From Solirubrobacterales bacterium (GTDB taxonomy: Bacteria > Actinomycetota > Thermoleophilia > Solirubrobacterales > Solirubrobacteraceae), in NCBI GenBank assembly GCA_003151895.1, contig PLYX01000290.1, positions 1 through 7,504 of the forward strand: 7,504 bases of DNA, written 5' to 3'. Positions 1-6,186 of this stretch are shown in pieces. The number at the start of each line of letters is the position of its first letter. Within the stretch, counting starts at the first letter, position 1. A program made the position numbers and the translations under genes. A model generated the notes under the pieces. It saw only the letters and a program-made list of their open reading frames with translations, was not told the origin of the DNA and did no database searches.

Positions 1-1
1 C

Positions 2-169
2 AAGCGCGCCGGTATCGCCCGCGGGCGGGTCAGCGTGATCCGTGGCGAGCGCTCACGCGAAAAGGTCGTGCGCGTCGAAGGACTCGCGCCGAGCGAGCTG
101 CGCCGAGCGCTAGTTGCGCGTGGTGAGCTCTCCGAGGACGGCCTGAGACTCGATGAGGCTGGAGGTTAG
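2..169 (+). CDS. DUF167/YggU-family protein, C-terminal fragment (5' end outside window)
   Basis: An open frame enters from the left edge and ends at a TAG at 167-169, giving 55 residues with no start codon in view. The stretch KRAGIARGRVSVIRGERSRE followed by KVVRVEGL matches the conserved C-terminal half of the small DUF167 (YggU) family. In that family a lysine- or arginine-rich helix leads into a 'V..GE.SR.K.V.V.G' strand region, and I aligned it by eye to E. coli YggU from memory. The family's molecular function is not established. The last 20 codons overlap the 3' end of the regulator gene on the other strand. The tail after the conserved block (GELSEDGLRLDEAGG) looks nonconserved. The gene is convergent to the operon and probably unrelated to it. 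Family assignment is fairly confident for so short a piece; I infer a normal gene continuing to the left. Confidence 0.72.
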   Translation, partial: KRAGIARGRVSVIRGERSREKVVRVEGLAPSELRRALVARGELSEDGLRLDEAGG

Positions 170-481
170 GATCTGTCGAGCGACCTCCAGAAGCTGGAAG
201 ATGCGAGGGTCGCGGACGGTGTAGTAGACGCTGGTGCCCTCGCGGCGACCCTCGAGGATGCCGTGCTTGCGCAGCACCCCGAGGTGCTGGGAGGTTCCGC
301 TTGAGTCCATCTGCAGCTCGTGCTGTAGGTCGCCGACGGTGCGCTCCCCGTCTCTGAGAAGCTCCAAGATGCGCACCCGCACGGGGTGTCCGAGAACCCG
401 AAAGAACTCGGCCTTCATCTGGTAGACGGCGCCGCGTTGGACGGCCTCCGCCGATGCGTTGCCATGTGAACGCGAACTCAT
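110..481 (-). CDS. ArsR-family winged-helix transcriptional regulator (Rv0081-like)
   Basis: This is a 123-residue ArsR/SmtB-type DNA-binding protein. Residues about 20-45 (YQMKAEFFRVLGHPVRVRIL) are the typical N-terminal helix and 'HP.R..IL' signature. Residues about 58-76 (SSGTSQHLGVLRKHGIL) form the helix-turn-helix recognition region. Residues about 79-90 (RREGTSVYYTVR) are the beta-wing. A C-terminal helix (FQLLEVARQIL) would dimerise. The protein has no cysteine, so the classical ArsR/SmtB alpha-3 metal-thiolate site (ELCVCDL type) is absent and the signal is unknown. By memory it closely resembles M. tuberculosis Rv0081, a hypoxia-network regulator that heads a similar hydrogenase-like operon; here the regulator comes last. 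I chose the ATG at 479-481 because AAAGGAG lies 7 nt upstream and the ATG overlaps the hydrolase stop (ATGA). A frame extends 23 codons further upstream but is unlikely to be used. Probable role, inferred: autoregulation of this operon. Confidence 0.88.
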   Translation of the reverse strand: MSSRSHGNASAEAVQRGAVYQMKAEFFRVLGHPVRVRILELLRDGERTVGDLQHELQMDSSGTSQHLGVLRKHGILEGRREGTSVYYTVRDPRIFQLLEVARQILTSSLIESQAVLGELTTRN

Positions 482-1179
482 GTGTGGGCTCCTTTGGCTG
501 ATGGTGCGAGGGTGGCGCGCAGGAAGTTCACGGTGCGCTCCCAGGAGCACTGCGCGGCGTGCGGGGCGTACGTGCCCAGGCGGTTGGTGTCGTTGAAGAA
601 GGCGTGTCCCGCACCTTCGTAATAGTCGAAGTTGACCGGTACGCCGGCGGCACGCAACTCCGCCTCCAGCGCTTCGGCATCCTCGTGCGAGACGAACTCG
701 TCAGCGGTCCCGAAGTGACCGAGGACACTGCCTTTGATGTTGGAGAAGTCAGGCTTGCCGTGGGGCATCACGTAGTAGTAGGTGACGGCCGCGGCGATCT
801 TCGGGCAGGTGGCTGCCGCCCACAGGGAAAGCCCGCCACCCAGGCAGAAACCGACCGCCCCGACACCGGGACCCTCAAAACCCACCATGGAGGCCAGGAA
901 CTCGGCAGCGCCACACATGTCCTGCTCGGCTTGATCCATCGAGAGCGCCATCATCTTCTGCTCCGCCTCGCTGGGCTGGGCGGTGCTATCGCCACGATAG
1001 AGGTCGGGGGCCAGCGCAAAGAAACCTTCGGCGGCGAAACGGTCACAGACTGAGCGGATGTGCTCGTCCAGGCCCCACCACTCTTGTAGGACGATCGTCG
1101 CCGGGCCGCGCTCGCCGGCCGGAACAGCTAGATAGCCGGGCGCTGTGCCGGCGTTGGTCGGAAACTCGATGTCAGGCAT
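478..1179 (-). CDS. Dienelactone hydrolase family protein (alpha/beta hydrolase)
   Basis: This 233-residue protein has the usual length and layout of the dienelactone hydrolase family. QEWWGLDEHI (about 32-41) carries the glutamate that in characterised family members interacts with the nucleophile. GFCLGG (about 111-115) is the nucleophile elbow with a catalytic cysteine at 112 instead of serine. GTADEFV supplies the probable acid Asp160, and EGAGHAFFND supplies His192. The complete Cys-Asp-His triad predicts an active cytosolic esterase or lactonase; the substrate is unknown. No signal peptide is visible. The ATG overlaps the hyfI stop by 8 bp and has a strong AAAGGAG, so it belongs to the hydrogenase-like operon. 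Nothing else in the window belongs to chlorocatechol breakdown, the classical role of the family. Family certain; physiological role and the reason for linkage to the complex are unknown. Confidence 0.93.
   Translation of the reverse strand: MPDIEFPTNAGTAPGYLAVPAGERGPATIVLQEWWGLDEHIRSVCDRFAAEGFFALAPDLYRGDSTAQPSEAEQKMMALSMDQAEQDMCGAAEFLASMVGFEGPGVGAVGFCLGGGLSLWAAATCPKIAAAVTYYYVMPHGKPDFSNIKGSVLGHFGTADEFVSHEDAEALEAELRAAGVPVNFDYYEGAGHAFFNDTNRLGTYAPHAAQCSWERTVNFLRATLAPSAKGAHT
489..495 (-). promoter_or_regulatory. Ribosome binding site of the ArsR-family gene
   Basis: AAAGGAG sits 7 nt before the ATG at 479-481, inside the last codons of the hydrolase gene. It fixes the regulator start and argues against the 23-codon upstream extension. 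Confidence 0.75.
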
Positions 1180-1726
1180 GTTTGGCTCCTTTGGTGTCGA
1201 TAGCCTCGACGTCTCTGGTGGGCGGGGTGATGGCTTCCTCTACGAAGGCTCTGCGTGTGGTCGAGTGCTCCGCCATATCCCGCATGAGGCCGAGCAGCTC
1301 CTCGGCGATCTTCTGCGGGGCCGGCGGGCATCCGGGGATACGCAGGTCCACGGGCAGTATCTCCTCCAGCGGCCCCGCAAGCTGCCTGGGGTCCCCAAGC
1401 ATCGTGCAGCCGGTCGCGCAATCGCCGAGCGCGACAACCAGCCGTGGCTCGGGCATCGCCTCATACGCGCGACGCAGCGAATCGACCATACGGATGGTGA
1501 TCTGCCCTGTCACGAGTAGTACGTCGGCGTGGCGGGGAGAGGCAACGATGTTCAGCCCGTGGCGTTGCAAGTCGTAGTACGGGTTGGCGGTCGCGGCCAG
1601 CTCGTGCTCGCAACCGTTGCACGATCCGGCGTCGACGTGGCGCAGCGCCAGCGAACCAGCCCGCTTGGAGGCAGGCAGCGCGATCTCGCGGCGTACGTTC
1701 TGCAGATGCCTGAGCAGCACAAACAA
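1172..1726 (-). CDS. hyfI: HyfI/HycG/NuoB-like iron-sulfur small subunit
   Basis: This 184-residue protein is the small electron-transfer subunit that should carry the [4Fe-4S] cluster (N2-type/proximal) next to the active site of HyfG. The ligand pattern is complete: CNGC (Cys36, Cys39), GDC (Cys103) and PGCPP (Cys133). The segment SPRHADVLLVTG is a hallmark of the NuoB/HycG family. An additional cysteine, Cys107 (GDCATGC), lies four residues after the third ligand, where E. coli HycG has glycine. A tail of about 40 residues after the last ligand region is rich in charge and unassigned. The start is uncertain: TTG at 1726 follows the hyfG stop by 3 nt, and GTG at 1720 is an alternative; neither has a strong Shine-Dalgarno sequence, suggesting translational coupling to hyfG. 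No ferredoxin-like hyfH lies between hyfG and this gene. Family assignment is very secure. Confidence 0.93.
   Translation of the reverse strand: MFVLLRHLQNVRREIALPASKRAGSLALRHVDAGSCNGCEHELAATANPYYDLQRHGLNIVASPRHADVLLVTGQITIRMVDSLRRAYEAMPEPRLVVALGDCATGCTMLGDPRQLAGPLEEILPVDLRIPGCPPAPQKIAEELLGLMRDMAEHSTTRRAFVEEAITPPTRDVEAIDTKGAKHA
1186..1192 (-). promoter_or_regulatory. Ribosome binding site of the dienelactone hydrolase gene
   Basis: AAAGGAG lies 6 nt upstream of the ATG at 1177-1179, within the 3' end of hyfI. The surrounding bases CCAAAGGAGCC are identical to those around the regulator's ribosome binding site. Confidence 0.75.
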
Positions 1727-1729
1727 TGC

Positions 1730-3181
1730 TCAGCGGTCCGCGCACGCGTAGCAGAGCTCAAAGCTCTTGTTGATCAGGGGGAAATCAGGGAGCAGATTCT
1801 CGCGGGCGGCATGCGCTACGGCAGGCCAGTTGGCGTAGGAGCCGGTGCGCAGATGCAAACGCCCGGTGGTGTGCCCGTCGGTCTGTACGGCGCAGACCGT
1901 CTCACCGCGTGGACTCTCTACCCGACCCACACCGAGACCGTTCGGCGGGGCGTCCAGGTCCTTCACACCGCCGGGCATGAAGCTGATGGTGAGAAGCTCG
2001 TCGAGGATCGCGAAGGTATGCGCGAGCTCCACCCGGCGGATGTCAAGCCGTGCGGCAACATCACCGCTTGCGTACTCCGGGGTGGCCGGCACAAACTCGC
2101 CGTAGAAGAGTCGCGGGCTTTCGCTGCGTGTGTCCTGATGCACGCCGGCGGCGCGAGCAGACGGGCCGACCGCCCCCAGGCGTACTGCGTCCTCCCGGGT
2201 GAGCCGTCCGACATCGCCGAGGCGATCCTGGACCGACCCGGCGAACTGCAACTCGCGCCACAGGCGCCGCTGCTCTTCGTCCAAAGTTTTCAGCTCTTCG
2301 CGGGCCGCGCGCGTGTCACCCTGCCCGATGTGCAGTGTGCCGGCGGCGAGCGCCACGGTGTTAAACAGGAAGCGGTGACCGGTCAAACGCTGGTTGAGTC
2401 GCTGCGCGCGCTCCTTGAATGCCGCGAACGCCATCGCTCCGGGCGCAAAGCCGACGCCGGCGCAGATGGCGGACACGTCATTCAAATGGTTGTAAAGGCG
2501 CTCGAGCTCGAGCAGCAACGTGCGAGCACGGCGCAGGTTACGGTCGGGCGCCAACCCGAGCGCCGACTCGCACGCTTGCGCGTAGGCGACGGTGTTGGTC
2601 ACAGCGCAAGCGGCACAGGCGCGCTGGGCGTAGCGCAGCCCATCAGCCAGCGGACGCCCCTCGGCGGCTGTCTGCAGCCCACGGTGCTTGTAGAACATGC
2701 GCAGGTCGAGGTGGAGGATGCGCTCCCCCACGACCGTGAACCGGAAGTGACCCGACTCGATCACTCCTGCGTGGATCGGGCCGACCGCGACCTGATAGGG
2801 GTCGTGACCATGAACGGCGACCGTCCACGCCTCGGGCTCGACTGGATGATCCAGCAGTGGCCGCATCGGCTCGTGCCCGGCAAAGCGCAGACCGTAGGAG
2901 TCGTGTGCCTCGCGCTCATCCCTGCCGGCGGCCGCGAACAGGTCGACCAACGTGTCGATCGCTCCCGAGGATACGTGCGCGCACACCACATGGTCCTGGT
3001 CGGATCGGGCGAACAGGCAGTTCGCCTGCAAACCCTGCGACCCCCGGCTTGCGAACAGCCCGCAAAAACGTCCGCCTGCTTGCGCGTGCCGTTCACACGC
3101 TGCGCGCCAGTCCTGTGCCGTGACCCGCTCTACCAGTGCCGCCTTGAGCGCCGGCACGATCGGTCGTCCGCGGCTGCTCAC
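1730..3181 (-). CDS. hyfG: HyfG/HycE-like group 4 [NiFe]-hydrogenase large subunit with divergent metal motifs
   Basis: This 483-residue fusion has a NuoC-like N-terminal domain (about 1-125, signature EREAHDSYGLRFAGH) and a NuoD/hydrogenase large-subunit domain (about 130-483). Family marks include GPIHAGVIESGHFRF (133-147), YKHRGL (164-169), ESPRGE (422-427) and SYANWP (448-453). The two CxxC pairs that hold NiFe in hydrogenases are present, Cys189/Cys192 and Cys477/Cys480; complex I NuoD lacks them. Their surroundings are unusual: RACAACAVTN where E. coli HycE has RVCGICGFAH, and ELCYACADR where HycE has DPCYSCTDR. The chain ends at that final Arg, with no C-terminal maturation peptide. 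The glutamate in IESGH fits a hydrogenase-type rather than a quinone-type site. The GTG start overlaps the hyfF stop (GTGA). It should dock on HyfI and on the membrane arm. Family is secure; hydrogen activity is unproven and a different redox substrate is possible. Confidence 0.94.
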   Translation of the reverse strand: MSSRGRPIVPALKAALVERVTAQDWRAACERHAQAGGRFCGLFASRGSQGLQANCLFARSDQDHVVCAHVSSGAIDTLVDLFAAAGRDEREAHDSYGLRFAGHEPMRPLLDHPVEPEAWTVAVHGHDPYQVAVGPIHAGVIESGHFRFTVVGERILHLDLRMFYKHRGLQTAAEGRPLADGLRYAQRACAACAVTNTVAYAQACESALGLAPDRNLRRARTLLLELERLYNHLNDVSAICAGVGFAPGAMAFAAFKERAQRLNQRLTGHRFLFNTVALAAGTLHIGQGDTRAAREELKTLDEEQRRLWRELQFAGSVQDRLGDVGRLTREDAVRLGAVGPSARAAGVHQDTRSESPRLFYGEFVPATPEYASGDVAARLDIRRVELAHTFAILDELLTISFMPGGVKDLDAPPNGLGVGRVESPRGETVCAVQTDGHTTGRLHLRTGSYANWPAVAHAARENLLPDFPLINKSFELCYACADR

Positions 3182-4650
3182 GCGATGCCCGCCATGAGAT
3201 TCACGCCGGCTTGGGAGTCGACCAGCAGATAGGCGCCCGCGGACAGGGCCAAGAGACCCATCGTGAGCGCCACCGTCAGCCGGCCTGCGAGGCGCACAGT
3301 GCGCCCGGAACGCCAGCGCTGCCCATGACTCTCGCCGGCAAGCGTCTCGATCAACGCGTGTGCGAGCCCGAGGAACCCGAGCGCCATCAGCACGGCGGCG
3401 ATCGAGACGATCACGACTTGGTGAGCTGCGACCCCGCCGAGCAGGATCAAGAGCTCGCTGAGGAACAGCGGTGAGGGCGGCAGTCCACTGAGGCTACCCA
3501 GACTGACCCCGGCGGCGGCGGCGACCGGGGTGCTGAGCCGCACCAGCCCGCGCGGTGCTCGGTGCGCGCTCGAGGGGTCGTGACGCGCAAGCGGGATCGC
3601 CGCGTAGAACCCGAGCGACTTGGCCAGAGCGTGCCCGGCGAGGTGGATGATCACGCCGACACTTGCCAACGGGGACGCAAATCCAATGCCGAGCGCGAGT
3701 ATCCCCATGTGCTCGAGGCTTGAGTAGGCCAGCAGCCGCTTCCACGCCATCGGCCGCCAAAGAAACGGGATCGCGATCGCAAGCGAAGCCAGTCCGAAGG
3801 CGACCATCAGGTTGTCGGCGAGATGGTGCGGGACCGCCACACCGAGGGTGAGAACCACTCTCCAGGCAACCAGCATGACCGTCGGCAGCAGCGCCGCGGA
3901 AAGCAGCGCGCTAACCGGCGGTGGCGCCTCGCTGTGCGCGTCGGGCAACCAGTTGTGCACCGGCGCCCAGCCGATCTTCGCTGCCAGTCCCACGAGGATC
4001 AGGATCAATGCGAACAAAGCCGTCCGAGGAGCCAGCCCGGCGGCGTGCCGGGCGATGTTCTGCCAGTCAAGCGTGGCGAGCGTGCCGCCGTGGGGCGCCA
4101 AGCCGACAAACAGGATGAGTATTCCCAGCAACGCCACGGCCAAGCCGAAGGTCGTCAGCACCAGATACTTCCAGCCGGCCTCCAGGGCGCTCGTCCGCCC
4201 GCTGTAGGCGACAAGCAGCGCCGAAGCACCCGTCGTCGCCTCGACCAGCAGCCATGCCACCCCGAGGTTGTTCACCAGCGCCAGCGCGAGCAGCGCCGCC
4301 CAGAACAGGTGAAAGGCCGTGTAGTACCAGGCGCGCGCCCGGCGGGCGGTGAACAAACTCTTGCCCGCCCCGGCAAGGTAGGCCGGCGAGACGACCGCGC
4401 TGCACCATCCGATCACCGCGATCACCGCGAGGAAGCTCGCGCCGGCGCGGTCAAGGAGAAACCAGGAGCCATGCAGGCCCCGCGCGCCGTTGAGCGCACC
4501 GAGCACGCCGGCGGTAAGCGCGACCGCCGCGCTGATGCTCGCACTGAAGATGTTCACACGGTCGGCGCCGGCGGGCGTGCGCGGCAATCGCACGAGCAAC
4601 GCCCCAACAAGCGGCGACACTGGTACTGCGATCAGGAGCGCATTAGTCAC
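3178..4650 (-). CDS. hyfF: HyfF/HycQ-like antiporter-type membrane subunit
   Basis: This is a 490-residue polytopic membrane protein of the Mrp-antiporter/NuoL-M-N family, placed in the ion-translocating membrane arm. Residues expected for the proton path are present: Glu137 (WLLVEATTG), Lys161 (GWKYLVL), Lys225 (GLAAKIGWAPVHNWLPDAHS), His336 and His340 with Lys344 (IIHLAGHALAKS), and Glu399 (LFLSELL). WKRLLAYSSLEHMGILALG (303-321) is another family signature. About a dozen or more hydrophobic segments are visible. I chose the GTG at 4650, which overlaps the hyfE stop by 8 bp and follows GGGGGTG; a GTG at 4680 would add ten residues but lies deeper in hyfE. Length is close to that of E. coli HyfF. 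It is the second of two antiporter-like subunits seen here. Identity is confident; the transported ion (H+ or Na+) cannot be told from sequence. Confidence 0.93.
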   Translation of the reverse strand: MTNALLIAVPVSPLVGALLVRLPRTPAGADRVNIFSASISAAVALTAGVLGALNGARGLHGSWFLLDRAGASFLAVIAVIGWCSAVVSPAYLAGAGKSLFTARRARAWYYTAFHLFWAALLALALVNNLGVAWLLVEATTGASALLVAYSGRTSALEAGWKYLVLTTFGLAVALLGILILFVGLAPHGGTLATLDWQNIARHAAGLAPRTALFALILILVGLAAKIGWAPVHNWLPDAHSEAPPPVSALLSAALLPTVMLVAWRVVLTLGVAVPHHLADNLMVAFGLASLAIAIPFLWRPMAWKRLLAYSSLEHMGILALGIGFASPLASVGVIIHLAGHALAKSLGFYAAIPLARHDPSSAHRAPRGLVRLSTPVAAAAGVSLGSLSGLPPSPLFLSELLILLGGVAAHQVVIVSIAAVLMALGFLGLAHALIETLAGESHGQRWRSGRTVRLAGRLTVALTMGLLALSAGAYLLVDSQAGVNLMAGIA

Positions 4651-5260
4651 GTAGCACCCCCAGAAGAGAACTATCCCCACTGCCCAACTGCTCGTAAATC
4701 TTGGTGGTGAACGCGGCGGCGACCGACACGATCACGACCAAGTCGAACACGAGGCCCAACTCTATGAATACCGGCAGGCCACCGGGCAGCGACAGGCCGG
4801 CGAGATAGATCCCGTTCTCGGCGATCAGGAACCCCAGTGCCTGGAAGAGCACCGCCCTACGCACGACGGCGGTGAGGATGCCGAGCGCCAGCATGCCGAC
4901 CGCGACGTGCTCAACGCTTGCGTCGGGCAGACCAAAGCGCGGGATCAACTGCTCGACGGCCAGTGCGAAGGCCACGACGATCGCGAGCCGTGCCAACGCC
5001 GGCAGCTCGGTGGCGATCAGACGCGTCTTACGGGCTCGCCGGACGGTGAAGATCAAGAGCGCGGGGAGCACCAGCGCCTTGGCGATCAGAACCGTCCCTG
5101 CCACCACCAACGCCACCTGAGTGCCCGACCCCTGGGTGATCGCGTAGACACCCAGTCCGAGCGACTGCGACGCAACCAGCGCGATCGCCAGCGAGCGGCG
5201 ACGCACCATGATCACCGCCAGCGAACTGACGAGCAGCCCCCAGATCACGGCGCCGGTCAT
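4643..5260 (-). CDS. hyfE: HyfE-like (NuoK-related) membrane subunit
   Basis: This 205-residue, very hydrophobic protein has roughly six or seven membrane segments. Acidic and basic residues inside helices match the NuoK-like/HyfE pattern: Lys61 (LIAKALVLP), Glu148 (GFLIAENGIYL), and Glu167 and Asp173 (FIELGLVFDLV). Such residues form the proton channel next to the HyfC-like subunit in related complexes. It corresponds to HyfE of E. coli and, by memory, to the Rv0085 (hycP) position in M. tuberculosis. The ATG at 5260 overlaps the hyfC stop as ATGA. A longer frame reaching 5371 exists but its N-terminal part has no membrane character and lies in hyfC, so I reject it. The TAA stop sits within the start region of hyfF. 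No hyfD-like antiporter gene separates it from hyfC, unlike in E. coli hyf. Confidence 0.9.
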   Translation of the reverse strand: MTGAVIWGLLVSSLAVIMVRRRSLAIALVASQSLGLGVYAITQGSGTQVALVVAGTVLIAKALVLPALLIFTVRRARKTRLIATELPALARLAIVVAFALAVEQLIPRFGLPDASVEHVAVGMLALGILTAVVRRAVLFQALGFLIAENGIYLAGLSLPGGLPVFIELGLVFDLVVIVSVAAAFTTKIYEQLGSGDSSLLGVLRD

Positions 5261-6186
5261 CCCCCGCCGCCCGCGAACCAACTCGCCAGCCCCAACAGAC
5301 ACAGCGCCACCCCGGAGCCCAACAGCAAAGGCACGCGCAGCACCCGCATCTTCGCCTGCACCGTCTCGCACACCGCCAGCGCCACGCTGAGGAGCAACAC
5401 GCCGCCCCCGAGCACCGCGACCTGAGCCGCGAATGACACGGGGTTGGGGATCACGAGCTCACAAGCGAGCACGAGCATGATCCAATGCTTGGCGGCCGCG
5501 GACCACTGCAGGTAGGCCAACTCACGTCCCGCGTACTCCAGCAGCGGTCCCTCGTGAACCATGGTGAGCTCCAAATGGGTATCGGGATTGTCGACCGGCT
5601 GACGGCCGGTCTCGGCGACGATCACAAGACAGAAGGCGACCGCTGCCGCCCAATGCGCCGGTCTCGACCACACTTCTGGCAGCGTGGCCGCATGGCTCAT
5701 CGAGAGCAGATCTGTGCTGTGAAGCGGCAGCGCGAGCAGCACCAGCACCAGCAGCAGCAATCCCTCGACGAACACCGAGAACATGAGATCCCGCGCGCCA
5801 CCCATCAAAGCGAAGCCGCTTGTCGTGTCCCACGCTGCGAGCGTGATCGCAAACCGCGCGAGCGCCAGCAGACCGATCAGCACGAGCGCGTCGTGACCCA
5901 GCCCCCAGTCTGGACCATGCCCGCCGATCGGAAGCAGCAACAGCGCGAGTATCGTGCTCGCGGCGGCAACCGCCGGGGCGACCGTATAGATGAACGTATG
6001 AGGCTCGGGCGTTACCCCACTCTTGCCCCATAGCCGACGAAGCTCACGGTAGGGCTGTAGAACCGAGGGTCCGCGCCTGCCCTGCAGGCGTGCCTTCAGA
6101 TGCTGGATCAGCCCGACAATCGCCGGTGCGCCCAATACACCACCCACGACCTGCACCACGCCCGCGGCGAGCGTCGCAAGGGTCAT
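5257..6186 (-). CDS. hyfC: HyfC/HycD-like (NuoH-related) membrane anchor subunit
   Basis: This 309-residue protein has the length of E. coli HycD (about 307). It anchors the HyfG-HyfI module to the membrane arm and carries the lateral proton path. Signatures: RLQGRRGPSVLQPYRELRRL (33-52), the family's first cytoplasmic loop; ARDLMFSVFVEG (131-142); and AETGRQPVDNPDTHLELTMV (191-210) followed by HEGPLLEYAGRELAY, the acidic loop typical of HycD/HyfC/NuoH. About eight hydrophobic segments are visible. The ATG at 6186 overlaps the hyfB stop as ATGA, with GGAG seven bases upstream. The open frame continues far upstream of this ATG, but that part is low-complexity Arg/Ala/Gly sequence antisense in character and overlaps hyfB, so it is not coding. 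The C-terminus ends in four glycines whose codons also provide the purine-rich region before hyfE. Confidence 0.95.
   Translation of the reverse strand: MTLATLAAGVVQVVGGVLGAPAIVGLIQHLKARLQGRRGPSVLQPYRELRRLWGKSGVTPEPHTFIYTVAPAVAAASTILALLLLPIGGHGPDWGLGHDALVLIGLLALARFAITLAAWDTTSGFALMGGARDLMFSVFVEGLLLLVLVLLALPLHSTDLLSMSHAATLPEVWSRPAHWAAAVAFCLVIVAETGRQPVDNPDTHLELTMVHEGPLLEYAGRELAYLQWSAAAKHWIMLVLACELVIPNPVSFAAQVAVLGGGVLLLSVALAVCETVQAKMRVLRVPLLLGSGVALCLLGLASWFAGGGG

Noticed and set aside
110..481. Metal-sensing arsenic/zinc repressor
   Set aside because: The protein has no cysteine and none of the usual metal-site motifs, so a metal-resistance role is unsupported despite the ArsR family name.
559..1053. 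164-residue plus-strand open frame
   Set aside because: Antisense to the dienelactone hydrolase, whose catalytic motifs prove the minus strand is coding.
478..1179. Part of a chlorocatechol degradation cluster
   Set aside because: Only the hydrolase family matches; no dioxygenase, cycloisomerase or maleylacetate reductase gene is nearby, and it is tied into the hydrogenase-like operon.
1529..3232. 567-residue plus-strand open frame
   Set aside because: It lies antisense to hyfG and the start of hyfI, both of which have clear family signatures. The translation shows no recognisable domain; long antisense frames are expected in high-GC coding DNA.
3823..4710. 295-residue plus-strand open frame rich in Arg and Gln
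   Set aside because: Antisense to hyfF. Composition is that of a shadow frame and no family signature is present.
5735..5762. CAG/CAC-rich short repeat resembling a microsatellite
   Set aside because: It encodes the Leu/Val-rich membrane helix of HyfC (LLLLVLVLLAL) in the minus frame, so codon bias for hydrophobic residues explains it.
1730..6186. Ordinary respiratory complex I (nuo) operon
   Set aside because: The large subunit has four hydrogenase-type cysteines and a Glu in IESGH, and the membrane genes match HycD/HyfE/HyfF/HyfB more closely than NuoH/K/M/L. No NADH-oxidising subunits are seen.
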